Positions 8,512-17,466 of a DNA stretch of 64,000 nucleotides are shown here, piece after piece. The DNA is taken from contig NZ_JAABOK010000001.1 of NCBI RefSeq assembly GCF_009928525.1, positions 372,001 through 436,000 on the forward strand, read 5' to 3'. Within the stretch, counting starts at the first letter, position 1, and the number at the start of each line of letters is the position of its first letter. The notes under the pieces are model-generated. The model made no database searches. It was not told the DNA's origin and saw only the letters and a list, made by a program, of their open reading frames with translations. A program made the translations under genes and the position numbers. Source of the DNA: Chitinophaga solisilvae. GTDB lineage: Bacteria > Bacteroidota > Bacteroidia > Chitinophagales > Chitinophagaceae.

Positions 8512-9266
8512 CAGTCATACTACTGACCCTGTTATTTGCTATAATGGGGTTAGTGGTAGTGGCTGCCGTTATTAATTACAAGAAAAAGCAGCAGGCTTAT
8601 CTTCATCAGCTTAAATTAATGAAAGAAGAGTATGAAAAGCAACTGATGTGGTCGCAGATTGAAATGCAGGAAGAAGCCTTTGCACATCTGGGGCAGGAGC
8701 TGCACGACGATATAGGCCAGTTATTAAGCAGCACCAAACTACTGATCAACGTAACGCAGCGCAGTCTGCCGGAAGCGCCGGATACCCTGCATACAGCCGA
8801 AGAAACCGTCAGCACTGCCATACATCGGTTGCGGGCGCTGTCAAAATCCTTCAGCCGTCAGTGGCTCGATCAGTTCAGTCTGATTGACAACCTGAACAGC
8901 GAAGTAGAACGTATTAATGTAAGCCGTGCCATTCAGGTGAAGTTTACCCATGAGCTGACGGTACTGCCGCTACAGGCAGAGCCGCAGATCATTCTTTTCC
9001 GCATCATACAGGAAGCCATGCAGAACTGCCTTAAACATGCCAGACCGCAGGTGATTGATATCAGTATGCGCATCGCCGACAAGGTGCTGTGGCTGATCAT
9101 TGCCGACGACGGCGCCGGTTTTGATAAGGAGGGCATGTCTGCCACCGGTATGGGCATCAGGAACATGCAACACCGCACCCAACTGCTGGGAGGTACCATC
9201 AACTGGGAAAAAACAGTTGCCGGCGGTACTGCTGTGCTGATCAAATTACCCATTGAACCTAATTAG
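8481..9266 (+). CDS. Sensor histidine kinase, NarL/HisKA_3 type
   Basis: 261 residues. One N-terminal membrane helix (about 8-32) is followed by a coiled-coil linker and the HisKA_3 dimerisation domain with H75 in LGQELHDDIGQLL. The HATPase_c domain shows the N box (RIIQEAMQNCLKHA), the G1 box (IADDGAGFD), the GMGIRNM box and a final GGTAVLIKLP strand. There is no periplasmic or cytoplasmic sensor domain. The gene overlaps the upstream membrane-protein gene and ends 2 bases before its response regulator, forming a three-gene unit. Confidence 0.93.
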   Translation: MLPVTQDFFVAVILLTLLFAIMGLVVVAAVINYKKKQQAYLHQLKLMKEEYEKQLMWSQIEMQEEAFAHLGQELHDDIGQLLSSTKLLINVTQRSLPEAPDTLHTAEETVSTAIHRLRALSKSFSRQWLDQFSLIDNLNSEVERINVSRAIQVKFTHELTVLPLQAEPQIILFRIIQEAMQNCLKHARPQVIDISMRIADKVLWLIIADDGAGFDKEGMSATGMGIRNMQHRTQLLGGTINWEKTVAGGTAVLIKLPIEPN

Positions 9267-9268
9267 TT

Positions 9269-9904
9269 ATGAACATCAAGATTGCCATTGCAGACGACCA
9301 TCAGTTATTCCTCAAATCACTCAGCCTGCTGATTTCCAGCTTTCAGGGGCTGACCATCGTTGCCGAAGCGGTAAATGGAAAAGAGTTGCTGGAGAAAATA
9401 GCGCACCTGCCGATGCCGCCGGACCTGGTATTACTGGACGTAAACATGCCGGTAATGGACGGCCCCAAAGCTACTGCCGCATTGCAGAAAGCCTACCCCG
9501 GCATCAAACTGGTAGCGCTGTCCATGAAAGATAACGACGCTACTATCATTTCTATGCTGAAAGCAGGCTGTTGTGCCTACCTGCTGAAAGACATACATCC
9601 CGCCGACCTCGAAAAGGCTATCCGGGAAATTAATGAAACAGGCTATTATCATAACGACGCTTCCAACGTGAACTACCGCCGCTTAATCCTCCAGTCGGAA
9701 CAATCCGAAACCATTACGGAAAGAGAAAAGGAATTTCTCAGCCTGGCCTGCAGCGACCTTACCTATAAGGCCATTGCACAGAAAATGAATGTCTCCGAAA
9801 GAACGGTAGACGGCTACCGGGAAATCCTTTTCCATAAACTGAATGTGCAGAGCCGCACCGGCATGGTGCTGGAAGCGCTGCGCCGGCAGCTGGTTTCGCT
9901 GTAA
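9269..9904 (+). CDS. Response regulator, NarL/FixJ family
   Basis: 211 residues. The receiver domain has the acidic pair D9/D10, the phosphoacceptor D57 (LVLLDVNMPVMDG), S85 and K107 (YLLKD). The C-terminal LuxR-type HTH (about 148-205) reads TEREKEFLSLACSDLTYKAIA then MNVSERTVDGYR. It is the cognate regulator of the kinase encoded 2 bases upstream. Targets are unknown; the ABC exporter immediately downstream is a positional candidate. Confidence 0.95.
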   Translation: MNIKIAIADDHQLFLKSLSLLISSFQGLTIVAEAVNGKELLEKIAHLPMPPDLVLLDVNMPVMDGPKATAALQKAYPGIKLVALSMKDNDATIISMLKAGCCAYLLKDIHPADLEKAIREINETGYYHNDASNVNYRRLILQSEQSETITEREKEFLSLACSDLTYKAIAQKMNVSERTVDGYREILFHKLNVQSRTGMVLEALRRQLVSL

Positions 9905-10050
9905 TCCTTACTTTTTTATCAGCCATTTTATCCCTGTACCGCTATATCTGCCGCTTTCACCGCCTTTTCAGCGGGCTTTACCTATTTGTGCAGCAGGATG
10001 ACGGCCTAAATTGTATTTTGCAGCCCGTCACACTCAATCAAAATCAGCAG

Positions 10051-10845
10051 ATGATGAACAATTCACCCATTACTTCTTCTGTCCCTATCCTGGAAGTAAG
10101 CCAGCTGCATGTGTCCTATGGCACATTTCAGGCTGTGAAAGGGATTTCCTTCTCCGTCAGCTCCGGAGAAATTTTCGGCCTGCTGGGACCTAACGGCGCC
10201 GGCAAAACCAGCACCCTGAGCGCTATCGAAGGATTGATAAAACCGCAATCCGGACAAATCACCGTGGCAGGTTTCAGCGTACTGGAAAAACCTTTGTATG
10301 CGAAAGCCAATATGGGCGTACAGTTGCAGTCTACCAGCTTTCAGGCGGAATTAACGATCACAGAAATCATCCGGCTGTATTCCGGTATCTACGGCCATCC
10401 GCTGACAACGGCGGAAGTAAATGCAAAGCTGGAAGAAATCAATCTCGCGGACCACAGCAAGAAGAAATTCGGTGAGTTGTCCGGCGGCCAGCAGCAACGG
10501 GTTTCACTCGTGATTTCCACCATCCATGATCCGCAGCTGGTACTCCTGGATGAACCCACTACCGGCCTCGATCCGCAGTCTCGCCGGCAGCTCTGGGACC
10601 GCATCGATACCATCAAGGCGAAAGGACATGCCGTGCTGCTGACCACACACTCTATGGAAGAGGCGGAAGCTGTTTGCGACCGTATCGCTATTGTAGACCA
10701 CGGCCAGCTCATTGCCATAGATACGCCGGAAGCATTGATAGCGCAGCATCGCAACGATCCGGATGTAATCAGCGTTTCCCGCCGCGGCAAAATCACGCTG
10801 GAAGATGTATTTATCGGACTAACCGGCCGCGCTGTCCGTTCATAA
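10051..10845 (+). CDS. ABC transporter ATP-binding protein
   Basis: 264 residues with all ABC ATPase motifs in order: Walker A GPNGAGKT, Q-loop, signature LSGGQQQR, Walker B LVLLDEPTTGLDP and the H-loop in LLTTHSMEEAE. The short C-terminal extension ends LEDVFIGLTGR, typical of DrrA/CcmA-like exporters. The ATG at 10051 (or 10054) is chosen because homologous ATPases begin shortly before the first strand (ILEVSQLHVSYG). An ABC-2 permease follows 15 bases later, so the two form one export system for an unknown substrate, perhaps a drug or lipid. Confidence 0.93.
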   Translation: MMNNSPITSSVPILEVSQLHVSYGTFQAVKGISFSVSSGEIFGLLGPNGAGKTSTLSAIEGLIKPQSGQITVAGFSVLEKPLYAKANMGVQLQSTSFQAELTITEIIRLYSGIYGHPLTTAEVNAKLEEINLADHSKKKFGELSGGQQQRVSLVISTIHDPQLVLLDEPTTGLDPQSRRQLWDRIDTIKAKGHAVLLTTHSMEEAEAVCDRIAIVDHGQLIAIDTPEALIAQHRNDPDVISVSRRGKITLEDVFIGLTGRAVRS

Positions 10846-10860
10846 CTAAAACACTGACAC

Positions 10861-11604
10861 ATGCAAACGAGAATACCACAAACATCCGCCGTTATATCAG
10901 CTTTGCTGCGCGCGGACTTTACCATATTATGGCGCAACCGCCGCTCCCTGCGGCTGGTATTGCTGGTGCCACTGGTGATTGTTATCTCCTGGAAAGGCCT
11001 GGTAGATAAACTGGGGGGAGAATACGTGCTGGCAGGTGGTATCACGATCGGATTAATCAGCATCGGCCTGCTGGGATATACCAACTCCATTGCCAGGGAC
11101 CGCGATAAGGGCGTGTTTCAGCGCCTGCGGGTAGGGCCGGTTTCCGCCTGGACCATCATGGCCAGCCGCATCGCTGTACAGGTTTGTATGGTGATGATAA
11201 TGACCCTGTCTGTATTTATTGTAGGCTATTGCGTGGATAAAATTGCGGTAAGCCCGCTGGGATATGTCACCAGCTTCCTGGCAGCAATACTGGGCGGTGC
11301 GCTCTACCTGAGCCTCGGACAACTGATTGTTGGGATGATAAAAAATCCTGAAACGGTGAACTCCACGACCAGGCTGGTTTACTTCGTTTTTATCATGGTG
11401 GGGATGTTCGGTGAGCTGGGCGTACTGGGAAAAGTGGTGGAAGACATCGTACACTGGTCGCCCTACGGTGTAGTGAATACCCTGATCGCCACCAGCCTGA
11501 AGCCGGAGAAATGGACGCAGCAGACCTCTATGGCATTGCTGGCGGCGCTGGGCTATATCGTTGTTTTTGCCGGTATCGGCATTAAGAAATTCAAATGGAA
11601 CTGA
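10861..11604 (+). CDS. ABC-2 type transporter permease
   Basis: 247 residues with six hydrophobic segments and the ABC-2 pattern: a first helix (LRLVLLVPLVIVISW), the family segment SIARDRDKGVFQRLRVGPVSAW, and the late VHWSPYGVVNTLI motif before the final helix. It pairs with the ATPase 15 bases upstream. The stop is one base from the stop of the convergent sulfatase gene, so there is no room for a terminator between them. Confidence 0.92.
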   Translation: MQTRIPQTSAVISALLRADFTILWRNRRSLRLVLLVPLVIVISWKGLVDKLGGEYVLAGGITIGLISIGLLGYTNSIARDRDKGVFQRLRVGPVSAWTIMASRIAVQVCMVMIMTLSVFIVGYCVDKIAVSPLGYVTSFLAAILGGALYLSLGQLIVGMIKNPETVNSTTRLVYFVFIMVGMFGELGVLGKVVEDIVHWSPYGVVNTLIATSLKPEKWTQQTSMALLAALGYIVVFAGIGIKKFKWN

Positions 11605-11605
11605 T

Positions 11606-13099
11606 CTAATCTTTCTTTGCGTTGATGAATTCCCATTCGCGTATATGTGCGTTGCGGTGTTCTTTCTTCACAATAGCATCAAATTCAGGCAGCATGTCCG
11701 CATGCTGCTGTGCAACGTCCACTGTCTCTCCGCGGTCTGTTTCCAGGTTGTAGAGCTGCCAGCGGGCGTTTTTATTTTTTTTCATATCTGTTTTAACGGC
11801 TTTCCATTTACCCATGCGGATAGCCACTGCACCGCCTTTTTCAGGATATTCGAAGTAGATATATTTACGCGCAGCCTGCTGCTGCGGCCGGCCTGTCATT
11901 TCCGGCAGCAGGGAGATACCGTCGTTGGCCGGTGGCCTGATACCCGCAATGGCGGCGAAGGTAGCCATCATATCATATTGTACCGCCACCATACCGGAGG
12001 TTTTCCCGGCAGGAATTTTCCCCGGCCAGCGTGCAATAAAAGGTTCACGGATACCGCCTTCATACAGATCCATTTTAAGCCCTTTCAGCCCGTCTACGCT
12101 GTTAAAAAATGAAGCGTTTACCCCACCGTTGAAAGTAGTACCGTTATCGGAAGAAAACATGATGATGGTGTTATCGTCCAGGCCGGCGCGGGCAATAAGA
12201 TCCATGATAATACCGATCTGCGTATCGAGATAGGTAATCATGGCAGCGTAGGCCGACAGCGGATAGGCATGCGGGGCATAGCCCTGCTGACCATAGTAGG
12301 GCTTTTCATTGAACCGGCCCAAATATTGACGCAGCGCGGTATCCGGCACCTGTAAAGACGTATGGGGAATGGTATAGGGGAGATAGAGGAAGAAAGGTTG
12401 CTGCTGGTGCGCTTTGATAAAGCCGACGGCTTTTTTCGTCATTTCATCCACCGCGTAATCTGTTCCCTTATAGGCTTCGAAGTCCTGCGAAGTAGCAGTT
12501 TCAGGGGCAAGCTGGCGGTGAACGTCTATGAAGGGGTTACGCAGACTGTCCGCACGTCCGTTTTCCCAGAGGTGGGTAGGGTAGTAGTTGTGCGCCTGTT
12601 TCTGATCAAGGTAGCCGTAGAAATAATCGAAGCCCTGCCTGTTGGGGTCGCCGGTAGTTGTTTGCATCCCCAGGCCCCATTTGCCGATGGCGGCGGTGGT
12701 ATAACCGGCGCTGCGGAGCATATGCCCGACGGTGACGGCACTCTCCGGCAATGGCATCTGCCCGCCTTCCAGCGAGTCGGGGAAGCCCCCCATTTCATAA
12801 TTGCCGCGTATATAGGAATGGCCGCCATGACGGCCGGTCAGGAGCATACAACGTGCGGGAGCGCATACCGGCGTGCTGGTATAAAACTGGGTGAAGCGGA
12901 TACCTTCCCGGGAAAGCCTGTCCAGGTGAGGCGTTTTAATCTTCTGCTGACCATACGATCCTGTTTCAGCATAACCCAGGTCATCTGCATAAATAAAAAT
13001 GATGTTAGGCTTCCGGCTTTTTTTCGCCGGCGTTTGCGCCGGAGCGGCGAAGATGCCCTGCAGGCATAGCATCAGCAGGATGCTGGTCGGTTTCATCAT
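11606..13099 (-). CDS. Sulfatase (arylsulfatase family, Cys-type)
   Basis: 497 residues with a signal peptide (about 1-24). The metal site is at D39/D40 in NIIFIYADDLGYAE. The formylglycine motif is CAPAR at 79-83, so C79 would be oxidised; this is the Cys-type signature CxPxR. Further ligands are in AIGKWGLG and SSDNGTTFNGG. It probably hydrolyses sulfate esters from a carbohydrate or aryl substrate in the periplasm. No maturase, glycoside hydrolase or SusCD gene is adjacent, so the substrate cannot be assigned. The start at 13099 (or 13096) is chosen because it begins the signal peptide. Confidence 0.93.
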   Translation of the reverse strand: MMKPTSILLMLCLQGIFAAPAQTPAKKSRKPNIIFIYADDLGYAETGSYGQQKIKTPHLDRLSREGIRFTQFYTSTPVCAPARCMLLTGRHGGHSYIRGNYEMGGFPDSLEGGQMPLPESAVTVGHMLRSAGYTTAAIGKWGLGMQTTTGDPNRQGFDYFYGYLDQKQAHNYYPTHLWENGRADSLRNPFIDVHRQLAPETATSQDFEAYKGTDYAVDEMTKKAVGFIKAHQQQPFFLYLPYTIPHTSLQVPDTALRQYLGRFNEKPYYGQQGYAPHAYPLSAYAAMITYLDTQIGIIMDLIARAGLDDNTIIMFSSDNGTTFNGGVNASFFNSVDGLKGLKMDLYEGGIREPFIARWPGKIPAGKTSGMVAVQYDMMATFAAIAGIRPPANDGISLLPEMTGRPQQQAARKYIYFEYPEKGGAVAIRMGKWKAVKTDMKKNKNARWQLYNLETDRGETVDVAQQHADMLPEFDAIVKKEHRNAHIREWEFINAKKD

Positions 13100-13150
13100 A
13101 GCGTGCTCTTTTGTTTTAACATCAAAATAAGCACTGTCCTGCATTTATCC

Positions 13151-14437
13151 TCACGCAAGCGTTTGCGTATCCGGCTGTGGAATGCGGATGAGTACTTCAT
13201 CAATCCGGTGGACATCCATCTTCCTGATCTCAAAAGTGATGTTGTTCAGCACTATTTTTTCTCCCTCATGTGGCACATGTTTGAGTTTATCGATGAGCAG
13301 GGCAGCAACGGTACTGTTATCTTTTTCAAATTCGCGCAGCCAGTCGAAATGCAGGGCCTCCCGGAGATAGCTGAGGCGGGTGAGGCCATTTGTCAGCCAG
13401 CTTTTATCCGTCTGCTGCTGCAGTAGCCGTTCTTTGGCGTTGTAACCCGGCAGGCTTCCCAGCAGTCCGGAAACAATATCATGGAACGTGATAATGCCCT
13501 CGCACTCGCCAAACTCGTTAATGACAATGCCCATCGCCGTATTTTCACGACGCAGCTGCAGGAAGATATCATAGATTTCCTGGTTGAGCGAAAGATACGA
13601 AACCGGTGCAACGATGTCCCGCAGCGGTTTCTCCGGCTCAAGGAAGAATGCCTTCAGCAGTAATATGCCAATCACCCGTTTATTTTCTCCCGTTACAGGA
13701 AAGGTGCGGTGCATACTTCGTTTAATCGTTTCCGTTATAGCTTCCCGGCTCATGGTTTCCTGAATGCCGGCAACAAGACTGGCTGGTGTCATGATATTTT
13801 CTGCGGTTAAATCATATGTGGCGGAAATATTTTTGTGCAGTGTAAATTCACCCTTGTCGATCAGTCCCTGCTTATAAGCGGTGATGAGCATGCCGCGCAG
13901 GTCGTTGTCCGTCAGTTTCTCTTCCCTGATGGTATTGATGGAAAACAGTCCCAGTATATATTTGGTGCTGGAGGTAAGCAGTTTGATAAAAGGGTAGGTG
14001 ATTTTGGTGAAGATGATCATGGAAGGGGTGATGATGAAAGAAATTTTTTCCGGATCAAGGAGGGCAAGGGTTTTAGGAATCAGCTCTCCGAAAACGATGG
14101 TGAGGTAGGTGATGGTGCCTACGCCGATGATCAGCGCCGCGATGTGTGCGCCTGCGGCGCCGAAGTGCCAGGCATGGAATAACGGTTCCAGCCGCGCCGC
14201 CATGAGATCGCCGCCATACAGTCCTTCCAGGATGCCGATGAGGGTGATACCTACCTGTACGGCACTGAGGAATTCATCCGGATCGCTGACGAGCCGCAGT
14301 ACGCTTTCAGCACGTTTGTTGCCGCTGTCGGCCTGAATCTGCAGCCTGGCTTTGTTGACGGATACCAGTCCTATTTCTGCCAGGGAGAAGTAGAAATTGA
14401 GTGCGATGAGCAGGAGGATGATGATGACGGAGAGCAT
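13151..14437 (-). CDS. CNNM/CorC-type membrane protein with CBS domains (hemolysin C-like)
   Basis: 428 residues. The N-terminal DUF21/CNNM domain (about 1-180) has four hydrophobic segments and the motif SLAEIGLVSVNKARLQ. Two CBS domains follow (about 205-330, starting ENIMTPASLVAGI), and the C-terminal CorC_HlyC domain contains STVAALLIDKLKHVPHEGE and ends in FEIRKMDVHRIDEVLI. The family transports or regulates divalent cations, probably magnesium or cobalt efflux. It is not a true hemolysin. It appears monocistronic. Confidence 0.93.
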   Translation of the reverse strand: MLSVIIILLLIALNFYFSLAEIGLVSVNKARLQIQADSGNKRAESVLRLVSDPDEFLSAVQVGITLIGILEGLYGGDLMAARLEPLFHAWHFGAAGAHIAALIIGVGTITYLTIVFGELIPKTLALLDPEKISFIITPSMIIFTKITYPFIKLLTSSTKYILGLFSINTIREEKLTDNDLRGMLITAYKQGLIDKGEFTLHKNISATYDLTAENIMTPASLVAGIQETMSREAITETIKRSMHRTFPVTGENKRVIGILLLKAFFLEPEKPLRDIVAPVSYLSLNQEIYDIFLQLRRENTAMGIVINEFGECEGIITFHDIVSGLLGSLPGYNAKERLLQQQTDKSWLTNGLTRLSYLREALHFDWLREFEKDNSTVAALLIDKLKHVPHEGEKIVLNNITFEIRKMDVHRIDEVLIRIPQPDTQTLA

Positions 14438-14553
14438 AAGCAGCTTGGTTTTTCAGGTATGACAACTATAACAGGTATAACAGATTATTGTTTATGTAGC
14501 TGGTTTTCAGCTGCTTTAGCGGTGCTGTTTGTAAAAAATATTTCAGCAATTTT

Positions 14554-14583
14554 TTGGAAAGATGAAATGAGTACTTATCTTTG
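14554..14583 (+). promoter_or_regulatory. Bacteroidota promoter of tRNA-Leu
   Basis: TTG at 14554-14556 and TATCTTTG at 14576-14583 are separated by 19 bases, matching the Bacteroidota consensus TTG-N(17-23)-TAnnTTTG. The mature tRNA begins 24 bases downstream. This is one of the two best promoters in the window. Confidence 0.8.
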
Positions 14584-14606
14584 CCGTCCTGACACAATAA
14601 TCAGTT

Positions 14607-14690
14607 GCCCAGATGGCGAAATTGGTAGACGCACTGTGTTCAGGTCGCAGCGCCTGCAAGGGTGTGCTGGTTCGAATCCAGTTCTGGGCA
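14607..14690 (+). tRNA. tRNA-Leu (anticodon CAG)
   Basis: The acceptor stem GCCCAGA (14607-14613) pairs with TCTGGGC (14683-14689), with discriminator A. The anticodon stem CTGTG/CGCAG closes the loop TTCAGGT, giving anticodon CAG. The long variable arm typical of leucine tRNAs follows, then the T-arm GCTGG-TTCGAAT-CCAGT. CCA is not encoded. A terminator-like hairpin follows at once. Confidence 0.95.
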
Positions 14691-14691
14691 C

Positions 14692-14733
14692 AAAAAAGGA
14701 AAGGTCGGAAGAAATTCTGACCTTTTCTTTTTT
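14692..14733 (+). terminator. Terminator after tRNA-Leu
   Basis: The stem aaaggtc/gaccttt is flanked by a purine run on the left and a pyrimidine run ending in seven T residues on the right, directly after the tRNA. Confidence 0.7.
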
Positions 14734-14960
14734 AAGTACGTCCGGATTCTTTACTGTCAAGGCAATTAGTCCTGGTATAAGGGTTAGATTCAATGGCTCG
14801 GTAATCATTTTCAAAAAATGTAGTTATCTGCTATTACCTAGAAATTAACCCGCCAATATCCAATTTATTGCTCTACCTTTAACAAGGTGGCATTAGGCTT
14901 TTTCTAATTGGTTTAGGCTGCTTTTTTCAGTAGTATGTGTATTTAATTAAAATTATATTC

Positions 14961-15269
14961 GTGAATATTTTTGTAGGTAACATAAGTGAGAGAACAACTG
15001 AAGATGAGATTTGGTCTTTATTTGACCCATTTGGAGTTGTATACAGTATTAACGTGGCTTATGATAAGTATAGCGGCCGTTCTAAAGGCTTTGCATTCGT
15101 TGAAATGCCAGACGATTCAAACGCGGTACAAGCCATTAAGGAGCTGAATAATTCAGTAGTGGCCGGGCAGACAATAGTAGTGTATGAGGCTCGTCCAAAA
15201 CCTGAAAGACCAGAAAATAACCGTTTCTCCAGATCCGGCCCAAGGCCTGGATTTAGACCCAGATACTAA
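14961..15269 (+). CDS. RNA-recognition-motif (RRM) RNA-binding protein
   Basis: 102 residues made of one RRM: RNP2 NIFVGNI at the N-terminus and RNP1 SKGFAFVEM in the middle, then a basic, Pro/Arg-rich tail (RPKPERPENNRFSRSGPRPGFRPRY). Bacteroidota carry several such short RRM proteins, which bind RNA and may act in post-transcriptional control in place of Hfq. The GTG at 14961 is chosen because homologues begin at NIFVGN; another GTG at 14937 would add eight residues. A terminator follows. Confidence 0.9.
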   Translation: MNIFVGNISERTTEDEIWSLFDPFGVVYSINVAYDKYSGRSKGFAFVEMPDDSNAVQAIKELNNSVVAGQTIVVYEARPKPERPENNRFSRSGPRPGFRPRY

Positions 15270-15318
15270 TAGCCGGATGTTTTACAACATCGATTACCCT
15301 TATCTGTTAAGAGAGCAG

Positions 15319-15368
15319 AAAAGCAAAGCCGCAGCATACGCTAAGTAGCTTGTAGCTTTGCTTTTAGT
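15319..15368 (+). terminator. Terminator after the RRM gene
   Basis: The inverted repeat aaaagcaaagc (15319-15329) and gctttgctttt (15355-15365) forms a stem with a 25-base loop and a T-rich end. Confidence 0.65.
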
Positions 15369-15952
15369 TTTATATGTGCCGACGAAAATGTTATCCTGTT
15401 TCTGGTAGCAGAAGTGTTCTATTGGTTGCTAAAAGCCACCAAAGTCAATATGACGTTTAAGAGAACTTACCGGTTTAGTAAAAGCTGTCAGCTTCCCGCT
15501 GCTATTAAACGTAACAGTAGTTCCATCAGATTGCCCCCTGTAATATCATCCTGTTCTTCTTCAAGCCTGCGCATTTATAATTAATTCTCTCTACCCGCCC
15601 GATCCGCGCACGTAAAAACAGGATAGCACTGTAGAAGCAGTCATCATTTCTTTGCAGCGATGCGGATATTTGAATATACAGTTGAGTGAAGAATCCGTTT
15701 TTTTTGTTGCGCAAATATACAGGCGATGCTTAGTCGCTCCTGATACATTCCGGTGTGTCAGGTTTTTTCATTTGATATTGTTATTATTCGAAACACAAAT
15801 CTGTCCACCGGAAATGATACACTTGTTTTTTCTGTGTTAGTATGCCTGTGTTCCTTTATAGTATTATATTTCAGCTGATTTTTCATGCTTCCGTACTGCA
15901 GTATTTATGCAGAATATTTCTCATTCATCACTCTTTTTATTGCCGAATCGTT

Positions 15953-15982
15953 TTGTCATTATCTGTTTAGGCCTTAACTTTG
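15953..15982 (+). promoter_or_regulatory. Bacteroidota promoter of the small membrane protein gene
   Basis: TTG at 15953-15955, a 19-base spacer and TAACTTTG at 15975-15982 fit the consensus. It places transcription start close before the ATG at 16018 and argues against an earlier start at 15907. Confidence 0.7.
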
Positions 15983-16017
15983 CGGCCTCATTATCAAAGA
16001 TTAAGATTAGAACAGAA

Positions 16018-16413
16018 ATGTGGGATCGATTTTACTTTAGAGTCATTGGCCTTTTCATTTTATTGAACGGAGCATTATTATTATTAAAGACCTGGATGTT
16101 GGACAATGGAGTACATCACAACGTGTTGCTTTTCGGAAACCTCGCACTGGCATCACTTTCAGCGTTTACGTACAACATGAGCCGCAAAGGCGTACAAGCA
16201 GAAAGCAGCAGCATATTTATGCTCCGCGTGTATGGCGCCATGATTACCAGGATGATGCTTTGCCTGGCAGGTATTACCATCTATGCCGTTGCCAACCGCG
16301 CAAATACCAGCAAATACACCATCTTCATGCTGATGTTCTTTTATGCAGTATATGCTGTTTGCGAGAACATAAGCCTGCAGAAGATTACCAGACAGCAGGG
16401 AAATAAAAGCTAA
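16018..16413 (+). CDS. Small multi-pass membrane protein, function unknown
   Basis: 131 residues with four predicted membrane helices: FYFRVIGLFILLNGALLLL, HNVLLFGNLALASLSAF, RMMLCLAGITIYAVA and YTIFMLMFFYAVYAVCE. The topology and size recall AtpI-like proteins or other accessory membrane proteins, but no conserved signature is clear and no ATP synthase genes are near. The start at 16018 is set by the strong promoter just upstream. It ends convergently with the AraC gene, with only a weak hairpin (16444-16459) between them. Confidence 0.75.
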   Translation: MWDRFYFRVIGLFILLNGALLLLKTWMLDNGVHHNVLLFGNLALASLSAFTYNMSRKGVQAESSSIFMLRVYGAMITRMMLCLAGITIYAVANRANTSKYTIFMLMFFYAVYAVCENISLQKITRQQGNKS

Positions 16414-16494
16414 CAGGCGGAAACAGGGGTGAACAGTTGCCGGCAGTAAGTGATTACTGTACCGGTCAGATCGCCGTGCATGTGTATCTGTAGC

Positions 16495-17403
16495 CTAATT
16501 GAATGACTGCCTGAATTGCAGCGGAGAAAGATTTGTCTTTGTCTTAAACAGTTTGCTGAATGACTGCGGATGTTCAAATCCCAGTTCATACGCGATTTCG
16601 CTTACAGATAAATCTGTGGCGGACAGTTTTTCCTTTGCCTTTTCAATGAGCTTCTCATGGATAAGTTGCTGGGTATTCTGTCCGGTCAGCGTCCGCAGCA
16701 TGTCGCTCAGGTAGCGGGGGGAAAGATTAACGGTGGCGGCCAGGTATTCTACCGTAGGAAGCCCGTCGGTCAGGGATTTTCCATCTGTGAAAAATGTTTC
16801 CAGCGAATGTTCTATCCTGGCAAGTACATCATTGTTGATGGTCTTCCGGGTAATAAACTGCCGTTTATAAAAACGGTTGCTGTAGTTGAGCAGTACTTCG
16901 ATGTAGGATACCAGTACATCCTGGCTCACTTCATCAATAGAAGTATTCAGCTCATCCTGAATGTTTTCGAATAACCCGAACATGATTTTCTTTTCTTTTT
17001 CAGAAAGATGCAGGGCCTCATTTGTGTCGTATGAAAAGAAGCCATATTTTTTAATGGTTCTCCCCAGCGGATAATGCGCTATAAAATCCGGATGAAATAA
17101 AACCGTGCGTCCGTGATATTCTTCTTTCGTATCTGCAAACAATAACTGATTAGGCGCGGTAAACATCATACCTCCTTCATTGAAGTCATAATAACCCTGC
17201 CCGTAACCCATTCGTCCGGTGGCGGAAGATTTATACGAAACCTTGTAGAAGTTGAAGATAAACGGACGATCGGTCAGCTCCGGGGCCGGAGCAATTTGGG
17301 AATTGTCGGTCAGACTGATCAGCGGATGCACTGGTTTCGGCAGCTGCAGCAGTGCGTGTAATTCAGATATCGAAGAAATCCGTATGGGTGATTTTTTTTC
17401 CAT
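16495..17403 (-). CDS. AraC family transcriptional regulator
   Basis: 302 residues. The N-terminal cupin-like region (about 40-130, ending in RTVLFHPDFIAHYPLG) is followed by a linker and a C-terminal double HTH: YLAATVNLSPRYLSDMLRTLTG and VSEIAYELGFEHPQSFSKLFKTKTNLSPLQFR. The ATG at 17403 begins EKKSPIRISSI; an earlier start adds only a hydrophobic stretch. It lies 63 bases downstream of the SDR gene on the same strand and may regulate it, a common pairing in Bacteroidota. Confidence 0.93.
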   Translation of the reverse strand: MEKKSPIRISSISELHALLQLPKPVHPLISLTDNSQIAPAPELTDRPFIFNFYKVSYKSSATGRMGYGQGYYDFNEGGMMFTAPNQLLFADTKEEYHGRTVLFHPDFIAHYPLGRTIKKYGFFSYDTNEALHLSEKEKKIMFGLFENIQDELNTSIDEVSQDVLVSYIEVLLNYSNRFYKRQFITRKTINNDVLARIEHSLETFFTDGKSLTDGLPTVEYLAATVNLSPRYLSDMLRTLTGQNTQQLIHEKLIEKAKEKLSATDLSVSEIAYELGFEHPQSFSKLFKTKTNLSPLQFRQSFN

Positions 17404-17466
17404 AGCATAAAAATATAAATGGGATGGCTGCACAGCCGCTATCATGAAACGATGCAGCCATCAGGA

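Larger units (their letters stand above)
15270..16017. other. Non-coding stretch of about 750 bases
   Basis: Apart from the terminator of the RRM gene (15319-15368) and the promoter at 15953-15982, I see no gene or conserved structure. Short open frames here have no codon pattern or start context that supports them. Confidence 0.5.

Noticed and set aside
15526..15840. Short overlapping frames in the non-coding stretch after the RRM gene
   Set aside because: About 60 residues each on opposite strands, Cys/Arg-rich without pattern, and no promoter or ribosome site nearby.
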